Assembly: GCA_002781365.1 (NCBI GenBank)
Contig: PETN01000052.1
Location: 1 to 34,205, forward strand
DNA length: 34,205 bases
Direction: 5' to 3'
Source: Sulfurimonas sp. CG01_land_8_20_14_3_00_36_23
Lineage (GTDB): Bacteria; Campylobacterota; Campylobacteria; Campylobacterales; Sulfurimonadaceae
Shown: positions 1 to 7,939 of the stretch, piece by piece
How the letters are laid out: every line of letters starts with the position of its first letter
Position numbering within the stretch: position 1 is the first letter of the stretch
Program-made: the position numbers and the translations under genes
Notes under the pieces: generated by a model
What the model was told of the DNA's origin: nothing
Database searches by the model: none
The model's input: the letters and a program-made list of their open reading frames with translations, nothing else

Positions 1-225
1 CCCAGAAGCTAAGCCTCTCATCGCTGATAATACTGCATCTTTCAGGTGTGGAAATGTAGGTCGCTGCCTAGTTATATCGTTTACTTCACTTTTTACAATC
101 AATCATATTTTTATAATCATCTTATCTACTCTATATCTCTTATTTTAAGCCACTATTGCATACTTTTTTACTCTTTAAAAATAATTTATATGTTATTATT
201 TTGTATTAATTTATTAGGAATAAAT
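1..225. other. Left-edge region upstream of gmhA, no confident gene
   Basis: The first ~100 bases are less AT-rich than the rest of this gap. The minus strand has an open frame of 34 codons from a TTG at 102 to the window edge, preceded by a TGA; it could be the 5' end of a divergent gene, but plus-strand frame 2 is open over the same stretch, so chance is a fair explanation. Bases 100-225 are very AT-rich and probably hold the gmhA promoter. No gene is called. Confidence 0.3.
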
Positions 226-819
226 ATGAAAGAATATATCAAAGATCAAATTAAAAAATCTTATGAAACCAAGCAAGCTATATATGAAAATGATTTTTTA
301 TTAACTGAAATAGAACGTGTGGCAAAAAAATGTGTTGCACTTTATAAAGGTTCGAATAAAACGATTCTTGCAGGAAATGGGGGAAGTGCTGCTGATGCTC
401 AGCATATTGCTGCTGAGTTAGTCGGTCGATATGGCTTTGATAGACCCTCTATTCCATCTTTGGCACTCACTACTGATACATCCAATCTTACTGCTATTGG
501 TAACGATTACGGATATGATAAAGTTTTTTCTCGCCAACTTGAAGGTATGGGACAAAGTGGTGATATTTTTATTGGTATTTCAACATCAGGGAACTCTGTT
601 AACATTATAAATGCTTTTCACAGTGCAAAAGAAAAAGGTATTACAACGGTTGCATTAGTTGGTCGTGATGGCGGAGAAATGGCTAAAATAGCTGATATTG
701 CTCTTATCGTTCCATCTGATTCAACGCCAAGAATTCAAGAGTCTCATATCCTGATTGGTCATATACTATGTGACATAATTGAAAAAGAGATATTTGGTGA
801 TGGAGTTGGACAACACTAA
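226..819 (+). CDS. gmhA: Sedoheptulose-7-phosphate isomerase GmhA
   Basis: Cytoplasmic SIS-domain enzyme that converts D-sedoheptulose 7-phosphate to D-glycero-D-manno-heptose 7-phosphate, the first step to ADP-heptose for the LPS inner core. With the ATG at 226 the protein has 197 residues, normal for the family. The phosphate-binding loop GNGGSAADAQH is at residues 50-60 and a second SIS loop, GISTSGNS, at about 117-124. His60, Glu64, Gln171 and His179 match the zinc ligands known for GmhA. The frame stays open upstream to an ATG at 46, but those extra residues are AT-driven and unlike GmhA, while 226 has an AGGA ribosome-binding site 6 bases upstream. gmhB follows with no gap. Confidence 0.95.
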   Translation: MKEYIKDQIKKSYETKQAIYENDFLLTEIERVAKKCVALYKGSNKTILAGNGGSAADAQHIAAELVGRYGFDRPSIPSLALTTDTSNLTAIGNDYGYDKVFSRQLEGMGQSGDIFIGISTSGNSVNIINAFHSAKEKGITTVALVGRDGGEMAKIADIALIVPSDSTPRIQESHILIGHILCDIIEKEIFGDGVGQH

Positions 820-1353
820 ATGTCAGATACGTTTCAAAAAGCTCTCTTTTTAGATAGAGATGGTGTTATAAATATTGAGAAAGATTATCTCTATAAAATA
901 GAAGATTTTGAATTTATTGATGGTATCTTTGAACTTTGCCGCTATTATCAATCTCAAGGTTATCTTATTGTCGTTATAACAAATCAATCAGGTATTGTTA
1001 GAAATTTTTATACTGAAAATGATTTTAACATTTTAACAACTTGGATGGTGAATGAATTTTTAAAAAATGGTATCACTATATCAAAAGTTTATCATTGTCC
1101 TCATCATCCTGATATAACTGGTGATTGTATTTGTAGAAAGCCCAATCCTGGTATGCTTTTAGAAGCAAGACATGAGTTTAATATTGATTTGAGTAATTCA
1201 ATTCTTGTTGGAGATAAAGAGCGAGATATTGAAGCAGGTCTCAATGCAGGTCTGAAACAAACCTATCTTTTTGATACTTCAGAGAGAGTTGTTACTTCTA
1301 AAGCTTCTTGCATCGTTTCAAAATTAAAAAATATATGGAAAAAAAAATGTTGA
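820..1353 (+). CDS. gmhB: D,D-heptose 1,7-bisphosphate 7-phosphatase GmhB
   Basis: HAD-superfamily phosphatase that removes the 7-phosphate from D-glycero-beta-D-manno-heptose 1,7-bisphosphate, the step between the two HldE activities. The N-terminal DRDGVIN holds the nucleophile Asp12 and acid/base Asp14. A zinc-loop Cys93-x-His95 with Cys103-x-Cys105 just before RKPNPGM is characteristic of Gmh[11 protein letters not shown] at 131-140 is HAD motif IV. The length of 177 residues is typical. The ATG directly follows the gmhA stop, so the pair is probably translationally coupled. Confidence 0.94.
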   Translation: MSDTFQKALFLDRDGVINIEKDYLYKIEDFEFIDGIFELCRYYQSQGYLIVVITNQSGIVRNFYTENDFNILTTWMVNEFLKNGITISKVYHCPHHPDITGDCICRKPNPGMLLEARHEFNIDLSNSILVGDKERDIEAGLNAGLKQTYLFDTSERVVTSKASCIVSKLKNIWKKKC

Positions 1354-1832
1354 TTTTAAATTGTGGTGGAACATTTAACAAAAGATACAACGCATTAAAT
1401 GGAGAGTTGGAAGTTCCATATGATAATTATTGTGTTGAGCAGATATTAGAGAGTGTTGGCTTTGATTATGCCTTAGCAGGTGTGATATATAAAGATAGCT
1501 TAGAGATGGATATGAATGATAGAAAAATTATCGCAAGCATTATAATGGAATCTAAAGAAGATACATTCATACTAGTTCATGGAACAGACACTATGCATAT
1601 AACTGCTGAGTTTTTATCTGAAATCTTTGATGATAGAAAAATTATAATCACTGGTGCGATGAAACCATTTGAAATTGATAAGGTAGAAGCTAGCTTAAAT
1701 TTTGGAATTGCGATTGGTTTTGTACATGCAAAGCCTGAAAACGGAGTCTATATTTGTATGAATGGGCATGTCCAAAATTCCAAGAATATAGTTAAAAATA
1801 GAACATTAGGGAAATTTGAACTTGTCAGATAA
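1347..1832 (+). CDS. Single-domain asparaginase-like protein
   Basis: About 161 residues corresponding only to the N-terminal domain of the L-asparaginase fold. It keeps the two catalytic threonine regions, CGGTF (Thr9) and HGTDTM (Thr80-Asp81), and the lysine in ITGAMKP (Lys106). Full asparaginases have about 330 residues and complete the active site with a C-terminal domain, which is missing here; the stop is immediately followed by ccoI, so there is no room for it. The ATG at 1347 overlaps the gmhB stop at 1351-1353; in-frame ATGs at 1335 and 1308 are alternatives, and none has a clear ribosome-binding site. It may be a stand-alone enzyme or binding protein; the substrate cannot be read from sequence. 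The 3' end overlaps ccoI. Confidence 0.8.
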   Translation: MLILNCGGTFNKRYNALNGELEVPYDNYCVEQILESVGFDYALAGVIYKDSLEMDMNDRKIIASIIMESKEDTFILVHGTDTMHITAEFLSEIFDDRKIIITGAMKPFEIDKVEASLNFGIAIGFVHAKPENGVYICMNGHVQNSKNIVKNRTLGKFELVR

Positions 1833-4224
1833 TATAGCTTGCTCTCATTGTAATTTAGAGTTTTCTCAATCAGTAATGATAGAGGATGGAGAACATTTCT
1901 TTTGCTGTAATGGTTGTAAAGGAGTTTTTCATCTTTTAAGTGACTCAGGACTTGAAAGTTTTTATACCAAGGCGGGTAGTACCACTTTGACACCACCTAC
2001 AAAGCAGTATGAGAATTCATCGAATTTTAATTCTAAGGCATTTTATAGTAAGTTTGTCAGAGTAAATAGTGATGGCTTTAGTGAAGTTTCACTCATTATT
2101 GAAGGTATTCACTGCTCTGCATGTGTGTGGTTAAATGAAAAAGTACTTCATAAGATGGATGGGGTGATTGAAGCTACAATAAATTATACAAATAATAAAG
2201 CCATTATAGTTTGGGCTGATTCTGTTATTAAACTTTCAGAAATAATAGATATGGTTAGAGCGATTGGTTATAACGCTTTTCCATACGATGCGACTCTTCA
2301 AGAAGCACATGCAAACAAAGAGAGAAAAGAGTATTACTTAAGAATGGCAGTGGCGATTTTTGCATCTATGAATATTATGTGGATAGCGATTGCTCAATAT
2401 GCTGGCTATTTTACTGGTATTACACAAGAGATTAAAACAATTTTAAATCTTGCCGAGTGGTTCCTTGCAACTCCAGTTCTTTTTTATAGTGGATGGGTCT
2501 TTTTTAGAGGTTCATATTTTGGGCTTAAAAACCATGTAGTAAATATGGATTTATTGGTTGCCACAGGTGCCTCTTTAACCTATGTCTATTCTATATATAT
2601 TACACTCTTGGAGCAAGGAGAAGCTTACTTTGATTCTGTAAGTATGATTATAACCTTTGTACTCATAGGGAAATTTTTAGAAATTTTAAGTAAGAAAAAT
2701 GTTGCAGATACATTAGATATTCTTGGTAACCATCTCCCAAGTGAAATAAATATTATAAAAGAGGGGCAAATTGTCTCTTGTAAATTAACAGATGTTCTTG
2801 TGGATGATATTGTCGTTGTATCCTCTGGTGAGCGAGTTTTAATCGATGGAGAGATTATCAAAGGAAGTGGCTCTTTTGATGAGTCCAATCTAACAGGAGA
2901 GAGTGAGCCCATTTATAAAAGTGTTGGTGAACATGTTATTAGTGGAACTATTAGTATTGACGCTGATATACATTTTAGGGCAACGAAAGATTTTGAACAT
3001 TCAACACTCTCCAATCTAGTTTCACTCTTAGAAACCGCAATCAATAAAAAACCTAAAATACAGCAGATGGCTAATAGATTATCAGAACATTTTTCTACAA
3101 CAATTTTAGCACTCTCGTTTGTGACATTTATTGTTTGGTGGGCTTGGCCTCATAGTTTTGAGACATCTTTGATGATAGGAATTTCAGTGATAGTTATTGC
3201 TTGCCCTTGTGCATTGGCTTTAGCGACACCGGTGGCAACTTTAGTTGGGCTAAGTTTAGGTGCAAAAAAAGGGATACTCTTCAAAGAAGCAGCGCAGCTT
3301 GAAACTATGGCAAAAGTGGATACTTTGGTCTTAGATAAGACAGGAACACTTACTCTTGGCAAACCAGAAGTTTTAAAAGAGCATATATATGAAGAGTTTG
3401 ACAAGAAGTTACTGTTCTCTTTAGTGAAATCATCTAAGCATCCAGTGGCATGTGGAATCTACAAATATATTAATGAATCTAATACAAATCAAGAAGGGAT
3501 TATTTTAGATGAATACACTCAAGTTCCGGCATGTGGAATTAGTGCTAAGTATATGGGATTAGAACTACTTGGTGGTAACTTGAAGCTTATGCAAAACAAT
3601 AATATAGAAGTAGATTACTCCAATGAAAATACAATATTTTACTTTGCAATTGATAATCGAGTTGTCGCAATTTATGAACTAAGCGATACAATAAAATCTA
3701 ATGCAAAAGAGATGGTTGCAAATCTGAAAAATAGAGGCATTGAAATCATAATGCTTACAGGTGACAATGCTCATATTGCTCAGAAAGTGGCAACTGAAGT
3801 TGGCATTGAACTCTATATGTCTGAACAAACGCCTCAGGATAAGTTGGCATATATAGAAAAATTACAAGAACAAAAGAGAACGATTGTGATGGTTGGAGAT
3901 GGTGTAAATGATATTTTAGCATTAGCACGTGCAGATATAGGTATTGTTATGGGAAGCGGGAGTGACATAGCTGTGGATATTGGAGATGTTGTTCTTTTAA
4001 ATGATTCGCTTCAATCACTAGAAGATGCTTTTAAAATTTCTCGTACAACCTATCAGTTAATTAAGCAAAACCTCGGAATATCTTTGCTCTATAACGCTGT
4101 TACTATCCCTCTTGCTATGGCAGGCTATATCATACCGCTCATAGCGGCTATTTCAATGAGCTTAAGCTCCTTACTTGTAGTTGGAAATTCGATGAGAATT
4201 AAAATTAAATGGACGAAAGGTTAA
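1816..4224 (+). CDS. ccoI: Copper-transporting P1B-type ATPase CcoI (FixI)
   Basis: Inner-membrane Cu(I) pump needed to load copper into cbb3-type cytochrome c oxidase. The 802 residues contain in order a Cys-rich N-terminal module (CSHC at 9-12 and CCNGC at 30-34), an HMA-like domain with CSAC at 100-103, transmembrane helices, TGE at 360-362, the transport motif CPC at 463-465, the phosphorylation motif DKTGT at 507, HP at 542-543 and GDGVND at 694. The Cys-rich N-terminus distinguishes CcoI from CopA. The start is a TTG; an AGGGA lies at 1808-1812, so TTG 1822, six bases into the frame, is an equally possible start. It overlaps the preceding gene and is followed by ccoS. Two copies of the GGCATGTGGAA repeat lie inside it, both read as Ala-Cys-Gly. 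Confidence 0.94.
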   Translation: MNLSDNIACSHCNLEFSQSVMIEDGEHFFCCNGCKGVFHLLSDSGLESFYTKAGSTTLTPPTKQYENSSNFNSKAFYSKFVRVNSDGFSEVSLIIEGIHCSACVWLNEKVLHKMDGVIEATINYTNNKAIIVWADSVIKLSEIIDMVRAIGYNAFPYDATLQEAHANKERKEYYLRMAVAIFASMNIMWIAIAQYAGYFTGITQEIKTILNLAEWFLATPVLFYSGWVFFRGSYFGLKNHVVNMDLLVATGASLTYVYSIYITLLEQGEAYFDSVSMIITFVLIGKFLEILSKKNVADTLDILGNHLPSEINIIKEGQIVSCKLTDVLVDDIVVVSSGERVLIDGEIIKGSGSFDESNLTGESEPIYKSVGEHVISGTISIDADIHFRATKDFEHSTLSNLVSLLETAINKKPKIQQMANRLSEHFSTTILALSFVTFIVWWAWPHSFETSLMIGISVIVIACPCALALATPVATLVGLSLGAKKGILFKEAAQLETMAKVDTLVLDKTGTLTLGKPEVLKEHIYEEFDKKLLFSLVKSSKHPVACGIYKYINESNTNQEGIILDEYTQVPACGISAKYMGLELLGGNLKLMQNNNIEVDYSNENTIFYFAIDNRVVAIYELSDTIKSNAKEMVANLKNRGIEIIMLTGDNAHIAQKVATEVGIELYMSEQTPQDKLAYIEKLQEQKRTIVMVGDGVNDILALARADIGIVMGSGSDIAVDIGDVVLLNDSLQSLEDAFKISRTTYQLIKQNLGISLLYNAVTIPLAMAGYIIPLIAAISMSLSSLLVVGNSMRIKIKWTKG
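3447..3457 (+). repeat. GGCATGTGGAA repeat, copy 1
   Basis: Exact 11-mer inside ccoI, read Val-Ala-Cys-Gly-Ile. It is 81 bases before copy 2. Confidence 0.9.
3528..3538 (+). repeat. GGCATGTGGAA repeat, copy 2
   Basis: Exact 11-mer inside ccoI, read Pro-Ala-Cys-Gly-Ile. Confidence 0.9.
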
Positions 4225-4233
4225 GGAGAATAT

Positions 4234-4449
4234 ATGGATGACTCGATAATAATTATGATGCTATGTGTATCTATTTTTTTAGGAGCAGTAGCTTTATTTG
4301 CATTTTTATGGGCAATAAAAAATGGTCAGTTTGACGATGAAGAGAAGTTTCTAAATGCTACAAAGTTTGATGGAGAAGATGAACTTAACGATGCTGTAAG
4401 TCAAGAGAATAAGAGGAGAGACCTTAAGAAAGATTACAGACCAGAATAA
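4234..4449 (+). CDS. ccoS: cbb3 oxidase maturation protein CcoS (FixS)
   Basis: A 71-residue membrane protein with one N-terminal transmembrane helix (about 4-26) followed by WAIKNGQFDD and an acidic and then basic cytoplasmic tail, the classic CcoS layout. CcoS is needed to insert redox cofactors into cbb3 oxidase, and ccoI-ccoS adjacency is conserved. AAGGAG lies just upstream of the ATG, and the gene begins 9 bases after ccoI, so the two form an operon. A perfect palindrome follows the stop. Confidence 0.92.
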   Translation: MDDSIIIMMLCVSIFLGAVALFAFLWAIKNGQFDDEEKFLNATKFDGEDELNDAVSQENKRRDLKKDYRPE

Positions 4450-4462
4450 AATTCTTGTCTGT

Positions 4463-4488
4463 ATGAATTGCCTTTAAAGGCAATTCAT
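4463..4488. terminator. Palindrome between convergent genes, probable bidirectional terminator
   Basis: A perfect 26-base palindrome centred on TTTAAA, with arms ATGAATTGCC and GGCAATTCAT. It lies between the ccoS stop and the end of the convergent cytochrome c gene. Only weak T-rich sequence follows on either strand, so intrinsic termination is inferred from position and symmetry. Confidence 0.6.
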
Positions 4489-4494
4489 TAACTA

Positions 4495-4788
4495 TTAATA
4501 CATAGTATTAATAGTTTTTGCGAATGCATCAATCTCTTCATCAGAGTATTTGCCAATTTGACCTTTCATAACACTTTTCATCGCTCCACCATAAGTACCA
4601 TGTTTGTAGCCTTTAAGTCTCATTGCAACTTCTTCAGCTGGTAAGCCTTGAACAACATTTGATTTACCTAATGCTTTCTTTTCAAAGTGTTGACCATGAC
4701 AGCTAGCACATACTTTCCCATTTACTTCAGCCATTGCTACTGTACTTAAAGCCATTGCAGCGATAGATGCGATTACGATTTTCTTCAT
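4495..4788 (-). CDS. Small periplasmic class I cytochrome c (c553-like)
   Basis: A 97-residue precursor with a Sec signal peptide (1-20, cleavage after AMA) and a mature domain of about 77 residues. The single haem site is Cys27-Ala-Ser-Cys30-His31; Met70 or Met74 in the GGAMKSVMKG segment is the likely distal ligand. The size and the C-terminal amphipathic helix match soluble electron-shuttle cytochromes of the c553 type, which in Campylobacterota feed cbb3 oxidase or nitrate/nitrite reductases. The ATG is preceded by AAGGG and a TATAAT box. Its position beside ccoI/ccoS suggests a link to cbb3 respiration, but it is on the opposite strand. Confidence 0.9.
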   Translation of the reverse strand: MKKIVIASIAAMALSTVAMAEVNGKVCASCHGQHFEKKALGKSNVVQGLPAEEVAMRLKGYKHGTYGGAMKSVMKGQIGKYSDEEIDAFAKTINTMY

Positions 4789-4816
4789 TTTTTTCCCTTT
4801 TTTTTAAATTCGGTAA

Positions 4817-4822
4817 ATTATA
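4817..4822 (-). promoter_or_regulatory. -10 box for the cytochrome c gene
   Basis: On the minus strand these bases read TATAAT, 29 bases upstream of the ATG. No good -35 is visible, which is usual for sigma70 promoters in Campylobacterota. Confidence 0.55.
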
Positions 4823-4900
4823 GTGGCTTGATTCTTAAATACGTATTAATGATTTTAACGCTATCATTTTATAAATTTAAATTATAGTTAGGTAGATATT

Positions 4901-5908
4901 ATGAAACATATAGAAAACACTCTAGAAGGCAAAACAATCTTAATAACAGGTGGAGCTGGATTCATTGGCTCTAGTTTAGCCTTTTATTTTCAACAGAACC
5001 ATCCAGATGCAAAAGTAGTAGTTTTAGATAGTTTTAGAAGTGGTGAAAAACTCTCAAATGGCAACCTGAAAAGTTTTGGTCACTTTAAAAATCTTTTGGG
5101 CTTTAAGGGAGAAATCATTAGTGGTGACATTAATGATAAAGATTTACTTTTACAATTAGAGACAGATTACAAATTTGATTATATATTCCATGAAGCTGCT
5201 ATCTCTGATACGACTGCACAAGAACAGGATTTGATGATAAAAACAAACGTAAATGCTTACAAAGATTTACTTGAATTAGCTATCGCACATAATGCAAACA
5301 TGATATATGCTTCTTCAGCTGCAACATACGGAAATGCTGACTCTCCACAAAAAGTTGGAAATGAATCCCCACAAAATGTTTATGGTTTTTCAAAGCTTAG
5401 TATGGATAATTTAAGTAGAGAGTATATGCAAAAAAGTGATATCACTATTGTTGGACTAAGATACTTTAATGTTTATGGACCAAGAGAGTATTTTAAAAAT
5501 ACAACTGCTTCAATGGTGTTACAATTTGGACATCAACTCTTAGCAGGTAAAAATCCTCGTCTTTTTGAAGATAGTGATAAAATTCTTCGTGATTTTATAT
5601 ATATAGAAGATATTATTCAAGCAAATATAAAAGCAATGCATCCAAAGCAGAGCGGAATCTATAATGTGGGGACAGGAAAAGCTAGAAGCTTTCAAGATAT
5701 TGTAGATATATTACAACAAGAACTTGGCACTTCGCTCAAATGTGAATATATCCCTAACCCTTTTATAGGAAGCTATCAGTTTCATACAGAAGCAGATATA
5801 AGTTCTAGTAGAGAAGGTCTTGGTTATGAGCCACTCTTTGAGATGGAAGATGCTATAAAAGCTTATGTTCCAGAGATAAAAAGATTATTTAAAGAAGAAG
5901 TCAAATAG
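4901..5908 (+). CDS. hldD: ADP-L-glycero-D-manno-heptose 6-epimerase HldD (RfaD/WaaD)
   Basis: Cytoplasmic short-chain dehydrogenase-type epimerase that makes ADP-L-glycero-D-manno-heptose, the donor used by LPS heptosyltransferases. The NADP-binding GGAGFIG is at residues 17-23, after a short N-terminal extension, and the catalytic YGFSK at 161-165 (Tyr161, Lys165). The later RDFIYIEDI and YNVGTGKARSF segments match HldD. The 335 residues are slightly longer than usual. An AGG-type ribosome-binding site precedes the ATG. The stop is directly followed by the hldE start, so they are co-translated. Confidence 0.94.
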   Translation: MKHIENTLEGKTILITGGAGFIGSSLAFYFQQNHPDAKVVVLDSFRSGEKLSNGNLKSFGHFKNLLGFKGEIISGDINDKDLLLQLETDYKFDYIFHEAAISDTTAQEQDLMIKTNVNAYKDLLELAIAHNANMIYASSAATYGNADSPQKVGNESPQNVYGFSKLSMDNLSREYMQKSDITIVGLRYFNVYGPREYFKNTTASMVLQFGHQLLAGKNPRLFEDSDKILRDFIYIEDIIQANIKAMHPKQSGIYNVGTGKARSFQDIVDILQQELGTSLKCEYIPNPFIGSYQFHTEADISSSREGLGYEPLFEMEDAIKAYVPEIKRLFKEEVK

Positions 5909-7339
5909 ATGAAAATATTAAAAAATTCTATTCCAAATATACTTGTTGTTGGTGATTTAATGATTGATCACTATCTTTGGGGAAGTTGTGATCGAATCTC
6001 ACCTGAAGCACCTGTTGCTGTTGTGGATATTTCAAAAGAGACTACCGTTTTAGGTGGTGCTGGAAATGTTATCAATAATCTAGTGGCACTTGGTGCAAAA
6101 GTAAGTGTAAGTAGTGTTGTAGGAGATGATGATAATGGTATTGAACTTACAAATATGCTCCATACAATTGGTGTGGATTGCAAAAACATAATAACGCAGC
6201 CTAAAAGAAAAACATCGAAAAAAAGCCGTGTAATAGCGGTAAGCCAGCAGGTTCTAAGATATGACAATGAGAGTAAAGAGAATATTTTATCATCCTCTGT
6301 TGAAGGGATTTTAAGCTCCTTATCTCCAAGTATCACTGACTTTGATATGGTCATTTTGTCTGATTATGGGAAGGGTGTTTTAACGGATGATTTATGTCAA
6401 GGAATCATTCAGTTGTCTCGTGAGAAGGGCGTAAAAGTTTTAGTTGATCCAAAGGGAAATGACTTTACAAAATACAGAGGAGCTTATCTTTTAACACCCA
6501 ATAAAAAAGAGGCAATGCTCGCTACCAATATTACTATAAAAGATGATAAAAGCTTAACAGAGGCACTTCTTAAACTAAAAAATGATTGTGACTTAGGTAT
6601 ATCCTTAATAACTCTATCCGAAGATGGAATTGCTACGTATGAAGATGAGCTAAAAAGATTTCCAACGGTTGCAAAAGAGGTATTTGATGTGACAGGTGCT
6701 GGAGATACTGTCATCGCTTCGATAGCATTTGCTTTAAGTTCTGGCATAGATATTGAAGAGAGTGCTAAGTTTGCAAACTTGGCCGCTGGAGTAGTCGTAG
6801 GAAAAATCGGTTCCGCAACAGTTACTTTAAGCGAGATAGAAGAGTATGAAGCTACGTTACATCAAAGTACATCCGATGCACATATAAAAAGCTTTGAAGA
6901 GATAGAATCAATCGTGAGAAGATATGTTAGCAATGGAAAAAAAATAGTTTTTACAAACGGTTGCTTTGATATACTGCATGTTGGTCATGTGAAATATTTG
7001 CAAAAAGCAAAAAGCTTTGGAGATATACTCATTGTCGGACTTAACTCTGATGAGTCTGTTTCTCGTCTTAAAGGTCCGACGCGTCCTATAAATATTGCAC
7101 AAGACAGAGCTTACCTTCTAGCAGCGCTTGAAGCTGTAGATTTTGTTGTTCCATTCTCTGAGGATACCCCTTATGAACTTATAAAAATGATAAGACCAGA
7201 CATTCTTGTAAAAGGTGGTGACTATGAAGGAAAAGAGGTCGTTGGAACTGAATTTGCTGGGAAATTAAAGCTTGTTGATTTTGTCAATGGCAAAAGTACA
7301 ACAAAAACTATAGAGAAGATACAAGGACAAGAATGTTAA
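5909..7339 (+). CDS. hldE: Bifunctional heptose 7-phosphate kinase / heptose 1-phosphate adenylyltransferase HldE
   Basis: Two-domain cytoplasmic enzyme for the second and fourth steps to ADP-heptose. Residues about 1-320 are a PfkB/ribokinase domain, with LGGAGNVINNL near 49 and the active-site signature DVTGAGD at 260-266 (catalytic base Asp266). Residues about 340-476 are a nucleotidyltransferase domain with FTNGCFDILHVGH (HxGH motif) starting at 348 and a KGGDY segment. The 476 residues are the usual length of fused HldE. With gmhA, gmhB and hldD the whole pathway is encoded in the window. The 3' end overlaps the next gene by 7 bases. Confidence 0.96.
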   Translation: MKILKNSIPNILVVGDLMIDHYLWGSCDRISPEAPVAVVDISKETTVLGGAGNVINNLVALGAKVSVSSVVGDDDNGIELTNMLHTIGVDCKNIITQPKRKTSKKSRVIAVSQQVLRYDNESKENILSSSVEGILSSLSPSITDFDMVILSDYGKGVLTDDLCQGIIQLSREKGVKVLVDPKGNDFTKYRGAYLLTPNKKEAMLATNITIKDDKSLTEALLKLKNDCDLGISLITLSEDGIATYEDELKRFPTVAKEVFDVTGAGDTVIASIAFALSSGIDIEESAKFANLAAGVVVGKIGSATVTLSEIEEYEATLHQSTSDAHIKSFEEIESIVRRYVSNGKKIVFTNGCFDILHVGHVKYLQKAKSFGDILIVGLNSDESVSRLKGPTRPINIAQDRAYLLAALEAVDFVVPFSEDTPYELIKMIRPDILVKGGDYEGKEVVGTEFAGKLKLVDFVNGKSTTKTIEKIQGQEC

Positions 7340-7914
7340 AAAAATTAAGCTTAATATCTGCGAGTGCAATATCAGCTTTTGCAATGCATACTGCAGAAAT
7401 AAATGTGAATGATACAGATTTGGAAATTGGTGCTAAGTTAGATATAGCGCAATTTAACAATACAACTGAGCCAGACACTATTTTTACAGGTGTAAGATTT
7501 TTACATGCAACGGATAAGAATAGTGATTTTGCAAAAGGTACGATTAAAGACTTTTATGAATTAAACTTTTTAATGAAAAGAGAAGTGAGTACATCTCCTT
7601 TAGCAATTGGACTTGGAGTGAAATTGAACCACACGGAGAGTTTCACAACAATTCCTTTAGGTGTAGAACTCTCTTATAAACTTCCCGCAGGAGATGTTAT
7701 TCCCCTTTATCTAAGTGGAAGTCTCTATTATGCTCCAGAAGTTTTATCGATGGAAAATGCTAAAAACTTTTTAGAGTATCGTGTGAGTTTTGATATGGAA
7801 GTGATTGAACATGGTAATATTACTGTAGGTTATCGCTCTATTCAAACGAACTATGTTGCACGCGACATGAGTTATAACAAATCAGCCTATATAGGTTTTA
7901 AATTCGCTTTTTAA
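7333..7914 (+). CDS. YfaZ-like outer-membrane beta-barrel protein
   Basis: A 193-residue protein with an N-terminal signal sequence (LSLISASAISAFAMHTA, cleavage about residue 17-20), then alternating short beta-strand-like segments and an aromatic C-terminus (YIGFKFAF), the usual outer-membrane barrel signature. The segments INVNDTDLEIGAKLD, LGVKLNHTESFTTIPLGVELSYKLP and NITVGYRSIQTNY resemble the YfaZ family, whose function is unknown. It overlaps hldE by 7 bases, so it belongs to the heptose operon and may be an envelope protein made alongside LPS. The family assignment is by recall. Confidence 0.75.
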   Translation: MLKKLSLISASAISAFAMHTAEINVNDTDLEIGAKLDIAQFNNTTEPDTIFTGVRFLHATDKNSDFAKGTIKDFYELNFLMKREVSTSPLAIGLGVKLNHTESFTTIPLGVELSYKLPAGDVIPLYLSGSLYYAPEVLSMENAKNFLEYRVSFDMEVIEHGNITVGYRSIQTNYVARDMSYNKSAYIGFKFAF

Positions 7915-7939
7915 ATTAAATATCTAACTCGCACCCCAT

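Noticed and set aside
1-102. Minus-strand partial gene at the left edge
   Set aside because: Only 34 codons, a TTG start and no recognised family; another frame is open over the same bases.
46-225. Upstream extension of gmhA from the ATG at 46
   Set aside because: The extra 60 residues are hydrophobic, AT-driven and unlike GmhA; ATG 226 has an AGGA site and gives normal length.
1765-1775. GGCATGTCCAA as a repeat copy (also 13291)
   Set aside because: Two mismatches in the conserved GGAA half; counted neither as exact nor near copy.
5971-6747. Minus-strand open frames inside hldE, and similar long antisense frames elsewhere
   Set aside because: They mirror strongly supported genes, have no ribosome-binding sites and no recognisable domains.
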